Assembly (NCBI RefSeq): GCF_001611275.1 | Contig: NZ_CP015080.1 | Location: forward strand, 558,001-622,000 | Length of the DNA: 64,000 nt | Reading direction: 5' to 3' | Source of the DNA: Desulfuromonas sp. DDH964 | GTDB lineage: Bacteria > Desulfobacterota > Desulfuromonadia > Desulfuromonadales > DDH964 | The notes under the pieces: generated by a model | Database searches by the model: none | Told to the model about the DNA's origin: nothing | Seen by the model: only the letters and a program-made list of their open reading frames with translations | Shown here: positions 46,502 through 54,287 of the stretch, piece after piece | Numbering within the stretch: the first letter of the stretch is position 1 | Layout of the letters: every line of letters begins with the position of its first letter | Translations under genes and position numbers: made by a program

Positions 46502-47122
46502 TCAGGGCGCCAGGCGCTCGATCACCCAATTCTGCTCATCGTCTCTTCGATAGCGCAGCCGGTCGTGCAACCGGTCGACTCCCTCCTGCCAGAATTCCAG
46601 CATCTGCGCAACGAGCCGGTACCCACCCCAGTACGGCGGGCGTGGTACCTCGCCGCCGGCAAAGCGGCGGGCCGCGGCGGCAAAGGCCTCCTCCAGCTCC
46701 TCCCGGTCGCCGATCACCCGGCTCTGCGCCGAGGCATGGGCGCCGAGCTGATGCCCGAGCGGCCGGTGGGCGAAGTAGGTATCCTATTCCGCCGCCGTCA
46801 GCAGCTCGACCCGCCCCTCGACCCGGACCTGGCGCACCAGTTCCGGCCAGTAGAAGAGGAGCGCCGCCTGCGGGTTCTGCGCCAGCTCCTCCCCCTTGCG
46901 GCTCCGGTAGTTGCTGTAAAAGACGAACCCTCGTTCATCGACGCCGCGCAGCAGCACCACCCGCGCCGCCGGCTCGCCCTGGCGGTTGGCGGTGGCGAGG
47001 GTCATGCCGTGCGGCGGCGCCACCCCGGCGCCTTCCGCTTCCGCGAGCCAGCACCGGAACTGCCGGATCGGGTCGGGGTCGAGGTCCCGGCGCCGCAGCG
47101 CTTTTCGTTCTGCGTTTTCCAC
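46502..47122 (-). pseudogene. pdxH: Pyridoxamine-phosphate oxidase with in-frame amber codon
   Basis: One continuous frame of 207 codons, the normal PdxH length, interrupted by a single TAG (complement of 46784-46786). Before it: P-D-P-I-R-Q-F, M-T-L-A-T-A-N, G-F-V-F-Y-S-N-Y-x-S-R-K-G, L-L-F-Y-W-P-E-L-x-R-Q-V-R-V-E-G. After it: D-T-Y-F-A-H-R-P, Q-L-G-A-H-A-S, Q-S-R-V and the C-terminal W-x-x-x-R-L-A-P. The TAG replaces a residue that is often Ser or Glu in relatives. The GTG start at 47122 follows GGGAGG. Without suppression the FMN-binding C-terminal third would be lost. Confidence 0.85.
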
Positions 47123-47144
47123 CGCTCTCCCTCCCGATCTCGAC

Positions 47145-47936
47145 TCAGAATGCACTCTTGATGACGCCGCCATCGACGCGCAGGGCGGCGCCGGTCGTCG
47201 CCGAGGCGAGGGGGCTGGCCACAAAGGCGACCAGCGCGGCGACCTCCTCCGGTGTCGCGAAGCGCTTGAGCAGGGAGGTCGGCCGCACGTTCTTGAAGAA
47301 GTCGGTCTCGAACTCGCGGAACGACTTCCCCTGCTCTTTAGCAAGGGCGCCGACAAAGTCGAGCACGCCGCGCGATTTGGTCGGCCCGGGGAGGACGCAG
47401 TTGACGGTGATGCCGGTCCCGGACAGCGACTCGGCGAGGCCGCGGGAGACGGCGAGCTGGGCGGTCTTGGTGGTGCCGTAGTGGATCATCTCCGCCGGAA
47501 TCTGCACCGCGCTCTCGCTGGAGATGAAGATGATCCGCCCCCAGTCGGCCTTTTGCATCGCCGGCAGGCAGAGGCGGGCGAGGCGCACCCCGCTCAGCAC
47601 GTTGATGTCGAAAAAGCGCTGCCATTCGCTGTCGCTGATCGCCGCGAACGCCTTGGGTTCGAAGATGCCGAGATTGTTGACGAGGATTTCGATGCCGGGG
47701 TGCTGGCGCACCAGCGCCTCGGCGGCCGCGGCGCTGGCAAGGTCGCCGGCAAAGCCGAGGGGGGCGGTGCCGGTCTCCTTCGCGATCGCTGCCGTCGCCT
47801 GGTCGACCGCGTCCCGGGTGCGACCGTTGACGATCACCCGCGCCCCTTCCCGCGCCAGGGCGACGGCGATGGCGTTGCCGATGCCGGCGGTGCTGCCGGA
47901 GACGAGGGCGAGCCGGTTTTTGAGTTGCAGGTCCAT
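47145..47936 (-). CDS. SDR-family oxidoreductase
   Basis: A 263-residue short-chain dehydrogenase. The cofactor motif is G-S-T-A-G-I-G-N near residue 14, N-N-L-G near 88, and the catalytic S, Y and K are in S-S-E-S, Y-G-T-T-K (near 151-155). The segment N-C-V-L-P-G-P-T is typical. Substrate unknown. It ends 22 bases before the pdxH start on the same strand, so cotranscription is likely. Confidence 0.88.
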   Translation of the reverse strand: MDLQLKNRLALVSGSTAGIGNAIAVALAREGARVIVNGRTRDAVDQATAAIAKETGTAPLGFAGDLASAAAAEALVRQHPGIEILVNNLGIFEPKAFAAISDSEWQRFFDINVLSGVRLARLCLPAMQKADWGRIIFISSESAVQIPAEMIHYGTTKTAQLAVSRGLAESLSGTGITVNCVLPGPTKSRGVLDFVGALAKEQGKSFREFETDFFKNVRPTSLLKRFATPEEVAALVAFVASPLASATTGAALRVDGGVIKSAF

Positions 47937-48293
47937 AAAGGTGTGCCTTTCCTGGAAAACCCCCGCGCCCGCTGACGCGATGCCGGGGCGAGGAGGTACA
48001 TCCGTCGGCGATAAGAATCAACGTCACCATTGTAGCATCCCTTCCGGAATGCGGCAGGAGCGGTCCTGCCGGCAGAGCGGTCCTGCCGGCGGCACCTCCT
48101 CCGGGACGGCACAAGTCATGAACCTGACTCGGCAAAGAGCCGGGATAAACCTTTGACAGTCGCGCGCGAAACCGGCTAGTCTTGGGCACCGGATCGGGGG
48201 AGCCGATGCTGTTGGCGCGGAGATTACCGGAAAGCCGTTCCGGCCGGGCACATGCCGGGGGACGGCTTTTTTTGGGATACCGAGGAGGGTGGC

Positions 48294-49217
48294 ATGACCG
48301 AGGTGGCAATCGATTCCGGGCAGGGGCCGCGGCGCAAGGTTTGGGTCGCCGTCCTGCTGAGCCTGGCGCTGTCCGGCCTGGGACAGCTCTACACCGGCCA
48401 GTTGCGCAAGGCGGTTCTCTTTCTCCTGGTTTCCACCCTGGTCCCGCTCCTTTTCGTCCTCCGCTCCGGCCAAACCCCCACCCTGGCGGCTGTCGTCACC
48501 CTCCTCATGCTGCAGGCGCTGATCCAGCTCGCCGCGCTCGTCGACGCCAGCCGCGCCGCCCGGCGCATCGGCAGCAGCTTTCACCCCACCTGGTACAACC
48601 GCGTCCCCGTCTATCTCGGGACCTACCTCCTCTTCGGCCTGCTGCTGAGCGGAGCCATCTCCTGGTACCTGCGGACGCAGGTGGTCGAGGCTTTCACCAT
48701 TGCCTCTTCCAGCATGGAACCGACCCTGCTCCTCGGCGACCGGATCCTGGTCGCCAAGGGAACACAGGATTTTACCCGCGGGGACCTGGTCGTCTTCGAC
48801 TCCCCCCCCGACCAGGGGAAGGCGGGGCAGCGAGAGTTCATCAAGCGGATCGTCGGAATGCCGGGGGATGTGGTCGAGGTTCGGGACAAGGAGCTGTTCA
48901 TCAATGGCCGTCAACTCCTGGAGCCCTATGCCGTTCACCTCGAAGCGGACACCCTGTCTGCGGAGGTCTCGCCCCGCGATTTCTTCGGACCGGTGACGGT
49001 GCCGGCGCAGAGTTATTTCATGCTCGGGGATAATCGGGACCGTTCCTACGACAGCCGGTTCTGGGGCTTCGTGGAAAAAGAGAAGGTCCTGGGCCGGGCG
49101 GTGAATTTCTACTGGTCCTGGGATCGCCGCCAGCATGAGGTGCGGTGGGAGAGGATCGGGGTCGAGATCGGCAAGGGTGGCGTGGTGAACCTGGTGGGGT
49201 GGTTTTCAAAGTCCTGA
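48294..49217 (+). CDS. lepB: Signal peptidase I with extra N-terminal membrane domain
   Basis: A 307-residue membrane serine protease. The catalytic Ser is in A-S-S-S-M-E-P-T-L near residue 141 and the Lys in F-I-K-R-I-V-G-M-P-G-D near 183. Box E reads M-L-G-D-N-R-D-R-S-Y-D-S-R-F-W-G. The first ~115 residues add several helices (L-S-G-L-G-Q-L-Y-T-G-Q) unlike E. coli LepB. ATG 48294 follows GAGGAGGG. Confidence 0.92.
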   Translation: MTEVAIDSGQGPRRKVWVAVLLSLALSGLGQLYTGQLRKAVLFLLVSTLVPLLFVLRSGQTPTLAAVVTLLMLQALIQLAALVDASRAARRIGSSFHPTWYNRVPVYLGTYLLFGLLLSGAISWYLRTQVVEAFTIASSSMEPTLLLGDRILVAKGTQDFTRGDLVVFDSPPDQGKAGQREFIKRIVGMPGDVVEVRDKELFINGRQLLEPYAVHLEADTLSAEVSPRDFFGPVTVPAQSYFMLGDNRDRSYDSRFWGFVEKEKVLGRAVNFYWSWDRRQHEVRWERIGVEIGKGGVVNLVGWFSKS

Positions 49218-49520
49218 GCAATGCTTGCAGGCTGGCCGGTTGGTGCGTAGTATATTCAGGTTGTTGGAGTTCCTGGGAGTGGAGTGGGTTTTCAAGCTCC
49301 CGTGTTACTGGCGGCACCAGATAACTCGAACTCGTTTTTATATGTCATGCCGCATAATACCACCGCAAGCGGATTATCCGGACAAAATCAGGGGAACGGA
49401 CCGAGGTGCTGGGGATATTTGCCCCAATCCAGGCAGTCTGGATTGATGGGATAGCAGTCGGCATGGAATTTCTGGACATGTCACATAATCAAATGGCTCG
49501 AAAAAATGGGAGAAAATCTA
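49218..49520. other. AT-richer gap before the HARE-HTH gene
   Basis: No gene, RNA or repeat is recognised. Base composition drops compared with lepB and stays lower through the next gene. Confidence 0.5.
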
Positions 49521-50312
49521 ATGCCCCCTGAAATGACATGGCGAAAAGCAATCGACAAGGTTCTCGGATCATCTTCAACGCCACTTCACTATAATCAAAT
49601 TACAGAACGGATCATTTCAGAAGGTTTGCGCAAGAATCTCGGTGCCACGCCGGCGTCAACGGTGAACGCCCAAATTACAGCATCCATCAAGCATGATGGT
49701 GCCTCGTCACCGTACATAAGAGTTGGAAAAGGTACATTTTCAATTAGATCCGAAAAATCTACCACGCCCGTAGAGTTGCCGAAACTCACCCCAGAGGTAT
49801 TTGAATCAGAGGAGTCCGAAGAGCAATACGAAATAATTACCTCCTTCGGGATGTTTTGGCGAAAGGAAGCTATAGAGTGGGCTTCGACGCCGAAATTACT
49901 AGGCATGCAGCAAATTGGCGCCACCCCCGTTGACTTCTTCAAGCAATTGGGAATTTATCTTCTCTACGATGGTCGCGAGGTGATTTACGTTGGCCGGACC
50001 ACTGACCGGCCACTCGGCAGACGGCTATATGAACACACGATTGACCGTATGCCGGCCCGTTGGGACCGGTTTTCTTGGTTTGGATTGCTCCCTGTGGCCG
50101 AATCAGGCCAAATTGGCTCATTGCCAGCAACCTACGATGCAGCAAAACTCATCCCGGCTTTGGAAGCAATTTTGATTGAGGCACTGGAACCGCGACAAAA
50201 TCGGAAAAGGGGAGACGATTTAGCAGCAGTCGAATACCTTCAGAAGGTGGACCCGGAAATTGAAAAAAGGAAGGTCAAAGCTACGCTCGACCTCGCATTG
50301 AATAAGCTATAA
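49521..50312 (+). CDS. HARE-HTH and GIY-YIG domain protein
   Basis: A 263-residue protein. Residues ~4-78 look like a HARE-HTH winged helix (W-R-K-A-I-D-K-V-L, L-H-Y-N-Q-I-T-E-R-I, then G-K-G-T-F-S-I). Residues ~140-235 carry a complete GIY-YIG nuclease set: G-I-Y, I-Y-V-G, R in L-G-R-R-L-Y-E-H, and E and N in E-A-L-E-P-R-Q-N. ATG 49521 has GGGAGA upstream; an ATG at 49506 would add 5 residues. Composition is AT-richer than its surroundings and an IS follows, suggesting transfer. A DNA-directed nuclease role is inferred. Confidence 0.75.
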   Translation: MPPEMTWRKAIDKVLGSSSTPLHYNQITERIISEGLRKNLGATPASTVNAQITASIKHDGASSPYIRVGKGTFSIRSEKSTTPVELPKLTPEVFESEESEEQYEIITSFGMFWRKEAIEWASTPKLLGMQQIGATPVDFFKQLGIYLLYDGREVIYVGRTTDRPLGRRLYEHTIDRMPARWDRFSWFGLLPVAESGQIGSLPATYDAAKLIPALEAILIEALEPRQNRKRGDDLAAVEYLQKVDPEIEKRKVKATLDLALNKL

Positions 50313-50370
50313 AATTTTCTGAGAAGAGCATCTATGTGTGTGGGGTCTGTGTGCGGGTCAGGCTTGGAAA

Positions 50371-50378
50371 GTTGGAAA
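50371..50378. repeat. IS256-type target duplication, left
   Basis: GTTGGAAA, repeated at 51708-51715, flanks the element. Confidence 0.8.
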
Positions 50379-51707
50379 GAGGGTGTAAAAAAGATTGTGT
50401 AAATGGCCATTCAGGGGTACACCGGGACCCCACCCTCTAAGGAGCCCCCATGGCCATCGAAAAAGATCTGCTGGACCGTCTGCTTGCCGACTACAAGAAG
50501 CCCGAAGACCTGATCGGCGAAACCGGCTTGCTTAAACAGCTCACCAAGGCCCTTCTGGAACGAGCTTTGGAAGCGGAATTGACCCAACACCTGGGGCACG
50601 AGAAGCATGCTCCCGTGGCCACGAAAGGCGGCAATGCCCGCAATGGCAAGTCGGCCAAAACCATCAAGGGCGAATTCGGCAAACTGCCGATCGAGGTTCC
50701 GCGTGACCGGGACAGCAGCTTCGAGCCGCTCATCATTCCCAAGGGCCAGACCCGCTTCGCCGGCTTCGACGGCAAGATCATCTCCCTCTACGCCCGGGGG
50801 ATGACGACCCGGGAGATCCAGGGGCATCTGGAAGAGATTTATGGCGTCGAGGTCTCTCCCGCCCTCATTTCCAGCGTGACCGATGCCGTCGCGGACGAGG
50901 TCAAGATCTGGCAGAACCGACCGCTCGACGCCCTCTATCCCATCGTCTATATGGACGCGGTCCGGGTCAAGGTGCGAGACAACGGCCACGTCAGCAATAA
51001 AGCGGTCTACCTGGCCCTGGGCGTCACCCTGGACGGCATCAAGGAGGTCCTGGGCATGTGGGTGGCCGAGAACGAGGGCGCCAAGTTCTGGCTACAGGTG
51101 GTGACCGAGTTGAAAAACCGGGGTGTCGAAGACATCTTCATCGCCTGCGTGGACGGGCTCAAAGGTTTCCCCGAGGCCATCGAAGCAGTCTTTCCTCGCA
51201 CCCAGGTCCAGCTCTGCCTCGTTCACATGGTGCGCCATTCTCTCCGCTACGTCTCCTGGAAACAGCGCAAGGAAGTGGCGGCCGATCTGAAGTCCATTTA
51301 CCAGGCCGCGACGGCCGAGCAGGCCGAAATGAACCTGACGGAGTTCGAAGCGAAGTGGGATAAAACCCACCCCTCCATCGGCCAGTCCTGGCGGCGCAAC
51401 TGGGAGAGAATCACCCCGTTTTTCGCCTACCCGGCGGAGATTCGCAAGGTGATCTACACCACCAATGCGATCGAATCGCTAAACATGTCGCTGCGCAAGG
51501 TCACCAAGAACCGGGGCTCATTCCCCAACGACGCAGCCATGTTCAAACTGCTCTACCTGGCGCTAAACAATATCGCCAAGAAATGGACCCTGCCGATTCG
51601 GGACTGGAAGGCCGCCCTCAACCAGTTCTCTATCTTGTTCGAAGGCAGGTTGCCGGTTTACTGACGACAAAAACCCAAGCCATTTACACAAACTGATTTA
51701 CACCGCC
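50379..51707 (+). mobile_element. IS256-family insertion sequence, complete
   Basis: A 1329-bp element bounded by imperfect ~29-bp inverted repeats (50379-50407 and 51679-51707; shared core GGTGTAAA then TGTGTAAATGGC) and an 8-bp direct target duplication GTTGGAAA. One intact transposase gene fills it. The intact ends and duplication suggest a recent insertion. Confidence 0.92.
50450..51664 (+). CDS. IS256-family transposase
   Basis: A 404-residue DDE transposase (mutator type), normal length. Catalytic D in Y-M-D-A-V-R (near 168), D in C-V-D-G-L-K-G-F-P (near 234) and E in T-N-A-I-E-S-L-N (near 342) are present, with the C-H-like segment L-C-L-V-H-M-V-R-H. AAGGAG precedes the ATG. The gene looks intact. 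Confidence 0.96.
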   Translation: MAIEKDLLDRLLADYKKPEDLIGETGLLKQLTKALLERALEAELTQHLGHEKHAPVATKGGNARNGKSAKTIKGEFGKLPIEVPRDRDSSFEPLIIPKGQTRFAGFDGKIISLYARGMTTREIQGHLEEIYGVEVSPALISSVTDAVADEVKIWQNRPLDALYPIVYMDAVRVKVRDNGHVSNKAVYLALGVTLDGIKEVLGMWVAENEGAKFWLQVVTELKNRGVEDIFIACVDGLKGFPEAIEAVFPRTQVQLCLVHMVRHSLRYVSWKQRKEVAADLKSIYQAATAEQAEMNLTEFEAKWDKTHPSIGQSWRRNWERITPFFAYPAEIRKVIYTTNAIESLNMSLRKVTKNRGSFPNDAAMFKLLYLALNNIAKKWTLPIRDWKAALNQFSILFEGRLPVY

Positions 51708-51715
51708 GTTGGAAA
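51708..51715. repeat. IS256-type target duplication, right
   Basis: GTTGGAAA, matching 50371-50378. Confidence 0.8.
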
Positions 51716-51728
51716 ATTAACAATGGAA

Positions 51729-51827
51729 AAATGAACTACCCCGCAGCAAGCTACGGGGTATCAACAGCCTACACCCTTAGTAAAAATCGCGCAGCAAGCT
51801 GCGGGGAATTGAACCCAACTTTTGATT
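51729..51827. repeat. 99-bp double-palindrome element, copy B
   Basis: Reverse complement of 26215-26313 over all 99 bases, as far as I can see by eye. It lies in the intergenic gap between the IS256 element and the M28 peptidase, 13 bases beyond the IS target duplication, and is not part of the IS. Confidence 0.9.
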
Positions 51828-51916
51828 AACAAGACCATCCAACTTTACAAACCCGATAGACAAAATCCGACCTTGTTGACCCCCCTGCACGCCTCTCCGC
51901 CCCGCCCGCCTCCCCT

Positions 51917-52939
51917 CTATTCGAACGGCATCCCGTTGCGCTGTCTGAAGCGAGGAACACTGGTTTGCGCCTTTGTCGATATTGTACTGCGGGCTGCTTG
52001 CGGGACCTCGAGAGTCAGCAGCAGGCCGGTCAGGATTTGCGTGAAATCGCCGAGCTGGGCTTCGATCCGGCCGGGATAGGTGGTAGCGAAAAACTCCAGG
52101 GTGTCCTTGTCCGTGTGCCAGATCTCGCCGTGGTCGACGGTCTGGAGGAAGCCATCGAAGTTGCCGATCTCCCAGTTGGTGGCTTCGAGGTAGAGATAGG
52201 GGACGCCGGCGTATTTGAAGGGGGCATGGTCGCTCCAGTCGCCCGTAGTGCCGGCGGGGATTTCCGGGTTCAGGCCGGGGCTGGTGTCCAGAGAAATACC
52301 GGCCTGCCGGGCAATGGCCAAGGCCGCTTCCCGCAACCACCCTGCCGCCTCGAGTCCGCCGTAGACATAGATCCTGTCCCCGCCGACTACGGTGTCGAGG
52401 TTGACCATGCCGACGGTATGGGCGATCTCCGCTTCGGTCATCTGCGAGACGTAATAACTCGATCCCAGCATTCCGGGCTCCTCGGCGCCGAAGGCGACGA
52501 AGCGGATGGTGTAGGGCACCTCGACCTTGGCCAGAACTGCGGCGCAGGCCAGCAGCAGGCCGACGCCCGAGGCATTGTCGGAGGCCCCGCTGCCGACGTC
52601 GACCGAGTCGTAATGGGCCCCGACAAGGATCTCCTGTGGCGAGACGCCGGGCTTGACGGCAATGACATTGGCCGAGTGATCTGCTCCCGTCCCACCGAAG
52701 GTAAAGGTCTGCAGGGTCGTCAGCAGTCCCAAACGCAGGAAGTGCGCCTGGATATAGTCCCGTGCGGCCGCCGCATGATCGCTGCCCGCAAGCCGCTGGC
52801 CGATGGTTGTGGAGAGATATTCGATGTGTTCCATCGCAGCGGCGGCTGGTGCCGGGTCCTGTTTCGGGGCGTCGTTGCCGCATCCGGCGAGGAGGGTGGC
52901 GAGTAGGATCGACAGCAGACGAAAGCGCAACGGTTTCAC
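51917..52939 (-). CDS. M28-family zinc metallopeptidase, lipoprotein
   Basis: A 340-residue exported peptidase. Lipobox L-L-A-G-C with Cys near residue 20. Zinc ligands of the M28 fold are visible: H and D in G-A-H-Y-D-S-V-D, D in S-D-N-A-S-G (near 121), the E-E pair in F-G-A-E-E-P-G near 153, D in V-N-L-D-T-V near 180 and a late H in V-D-H-G-E-I-W-H near 270. Family members are aminopeptidases or glutaminyl cyclases; substrate unknown. The C-terminal tail after ~320 is low complexity. Confidence 0.88.
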   Translation of the reverse strand: MKPLRFRLLSILLATLLAGCGNDAPKQDPAPAAAAMEHIEYLSTTIGQRLAGSDHAAAARDYIQAHFLRLGLLTTLQTFTFGGTGADHSANVIAVKPGVSPQEILVGAHYDSVDVGSGASDNASGVGLLLACAAVLAKVEVPYTIRFVAFGAEEPGMLGSSYYVSQMTEAEIAHTVGMVNLDTVVGGDRIYVYGGLEAAGWLREAALAIARQAGISLDTSPGLNPEIPAGTTGDWSDHAPFKYAGVPYLYLEATNWEIGNFDGFLQTVDHGEIWHTDKDTLEFFATTYPGRIEAQLGDFTQILTGLLLTLEVPQAARSTISTKAQTSVPRFRQRNGMPFE

Positions 52940-53172
52940 TTAGGGGGGTCCTTTGGTGGCGTGGGGACGGTTTCGGGAGTCTACCAAGAGCTGGCAAGTT
53001 CGGCGGCTTCGATCGAACCCAGACCAGCCCCTGTGTTCAGCGAAAATTTTCGCCTGACCCGATAGACTACTGTTCAAATGTGTCCCGGTTTTCCTCCGGT
53101 TTTTTCCCCGGCCCGGAATGCACCGCATTGACAATCAGACAATGCCCCCACGTCGATGAAGGGCAGAGCACA

Positions 53173-54231
53173 TCATGAGTGGGTCAGCCGCCAGGCCTTG
53201 CGCAGGGCCGCCAGCGTGCGCACCTGCATGCCGATGACCTTTTTGCCCTTTTTCTCCCATTGTGAAATGCTGGCGGCGGTGACGCCGATGCGGGCGGCGA
53301 ATATCGCCTGTGTCTCCCCGCGCGCCGTCCGCCAGGCATGGATGGCGTCGCCGGTGAGGGGGGCGGGAAAGGTGTCCACCTTGGGCGTTCTTTTGGGTGC
53401 GGGGTTTTTTTCTGATTCCTGTTTCGCCCGCTGCTGTCTCGCCTTTTTCAGCCGCGATGAATCGGCAGCAGACGTCGATATCTTCGCCGGCGGGGGGGAT
53501 TTCGCCGTCATATCTTCGGCAGAATCGGCCAAGTCGATGCCGAAGACATCGGCAATGCCGGTGGCGGCGATCCGTCGCCGGGAGGTACCCTCCTTGGTGG
53601 CGTCGGTTATCGCCGTGGAGACATCGACCAGCTCTTCGTGATTCACCCCGCGCAGAACAAAGAGCATTTCAGGGGAGTGATCGAGGCGGGCGCCGACACC
53701 GTAGAGGACCGCCGCCACATGCTTGCACATTCCGGCCCAGTCCGGACAGTCGCAGTCGAATTTCATTTCTCCCGGCAGCGGAAAGAGGCCGCTCTGGCGA
53801 TCCGCGACCACTTCCATGACGCCATGATCCAGTTTGCCGCGCAACAAATCGATCAATGAGCCGATGCGGCCGGTGCAGGCTTTTTTGACGAGATCCCATT
53901 TGTTTTTCAGCAGCGGCGAAATGGTTATGACCACATTGTACAGCTGCGTTCCGCTGACCATCGCCTCGACCCGCCCCCGCTTGATGGCCAGATGGCAAAC
54001 CGAACCGTTGCGGACATAGGTGCGGCCACGGGGAAGACGGTTGGCGTAATCGCTGAACGATTCCATGTGGTCGCACCACCCCTTGCCCCAGAAGGAGCCG
54101 GCGATCTTGCGCCCGGTCAGCTCGACCGGTTGCACGTCGACCCCTTTCTTGCGCAGCTTTTCCATACGCTTTGCCGCCTTGGCCCGTCGCGCCGCCACCG
54201 GCACGTAGGGCGCCCATTCGTAATAACTCAT
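53173..54231 (-). CDS. SWIM zinc-finger protein with C-terminal HTH
   Basis: A 352-residue protein. The SWIM motif C-D-C-P-D-W-A-G-M-C-K-H is at about residues 160-171. Residues ~300-345 form an XRE-like helix-turn-helix (R-G-E-T-Q-A-I-F-A-A-R-I-G-V-T-A-A-S-I-S) after a lysine/proline-rich linker. The gene lies 56 bases downstream of the SNF2 helicase gene on the same strand; SWIM proteins commonly accompany SNF2 helicases. The DNA-binding tail is less usual. Confidence 0.9.
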   Translation of the reverse strand: MSYYEWAPYVPVAARRAKAAKRMEKLRKKGVDVQPVELTGRKIAGSFWGKGWCDHMESFSDYANRLPRGRTYVRNGSVCHLAIKRGRVEAMVSGTQLYNVVITISPLLKNKWDLVKKACTGRIGSLIDLLRGKLDHGVMEVVADRQSGLFPLPGEMKFDCDCPDWAGMCKHVAAVLYGVGARLDHSPEMLFVLRGVNHEELVDVSTAITDATKEGTSRRRIAATGIADVFGIDLADSAEDMTAKSPPPAKISTSAADSSRLKKARQQRAKQESEKNPAPKRTPKVDTFPAPLTGDAIHAWRTARGETQAIFAARIGVTAASISQWEKKGKKVIGMQVRTLAALRKAWRLTHS

Positions 54232-54287
54232 GTCAGCTTCCTTCCGGCAATCTCACCGGTGCATCGAGGCGTTTTCCGTTGCAGATT

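Noticed and set aside
46784..46786. Selenocysteine recoding in pdxH
   Set aside because: The codon is TAG, not TGA, and there is no reason for Sec at this position; pyrrolysine is possible only if pyl genes exist, which is not visible here.
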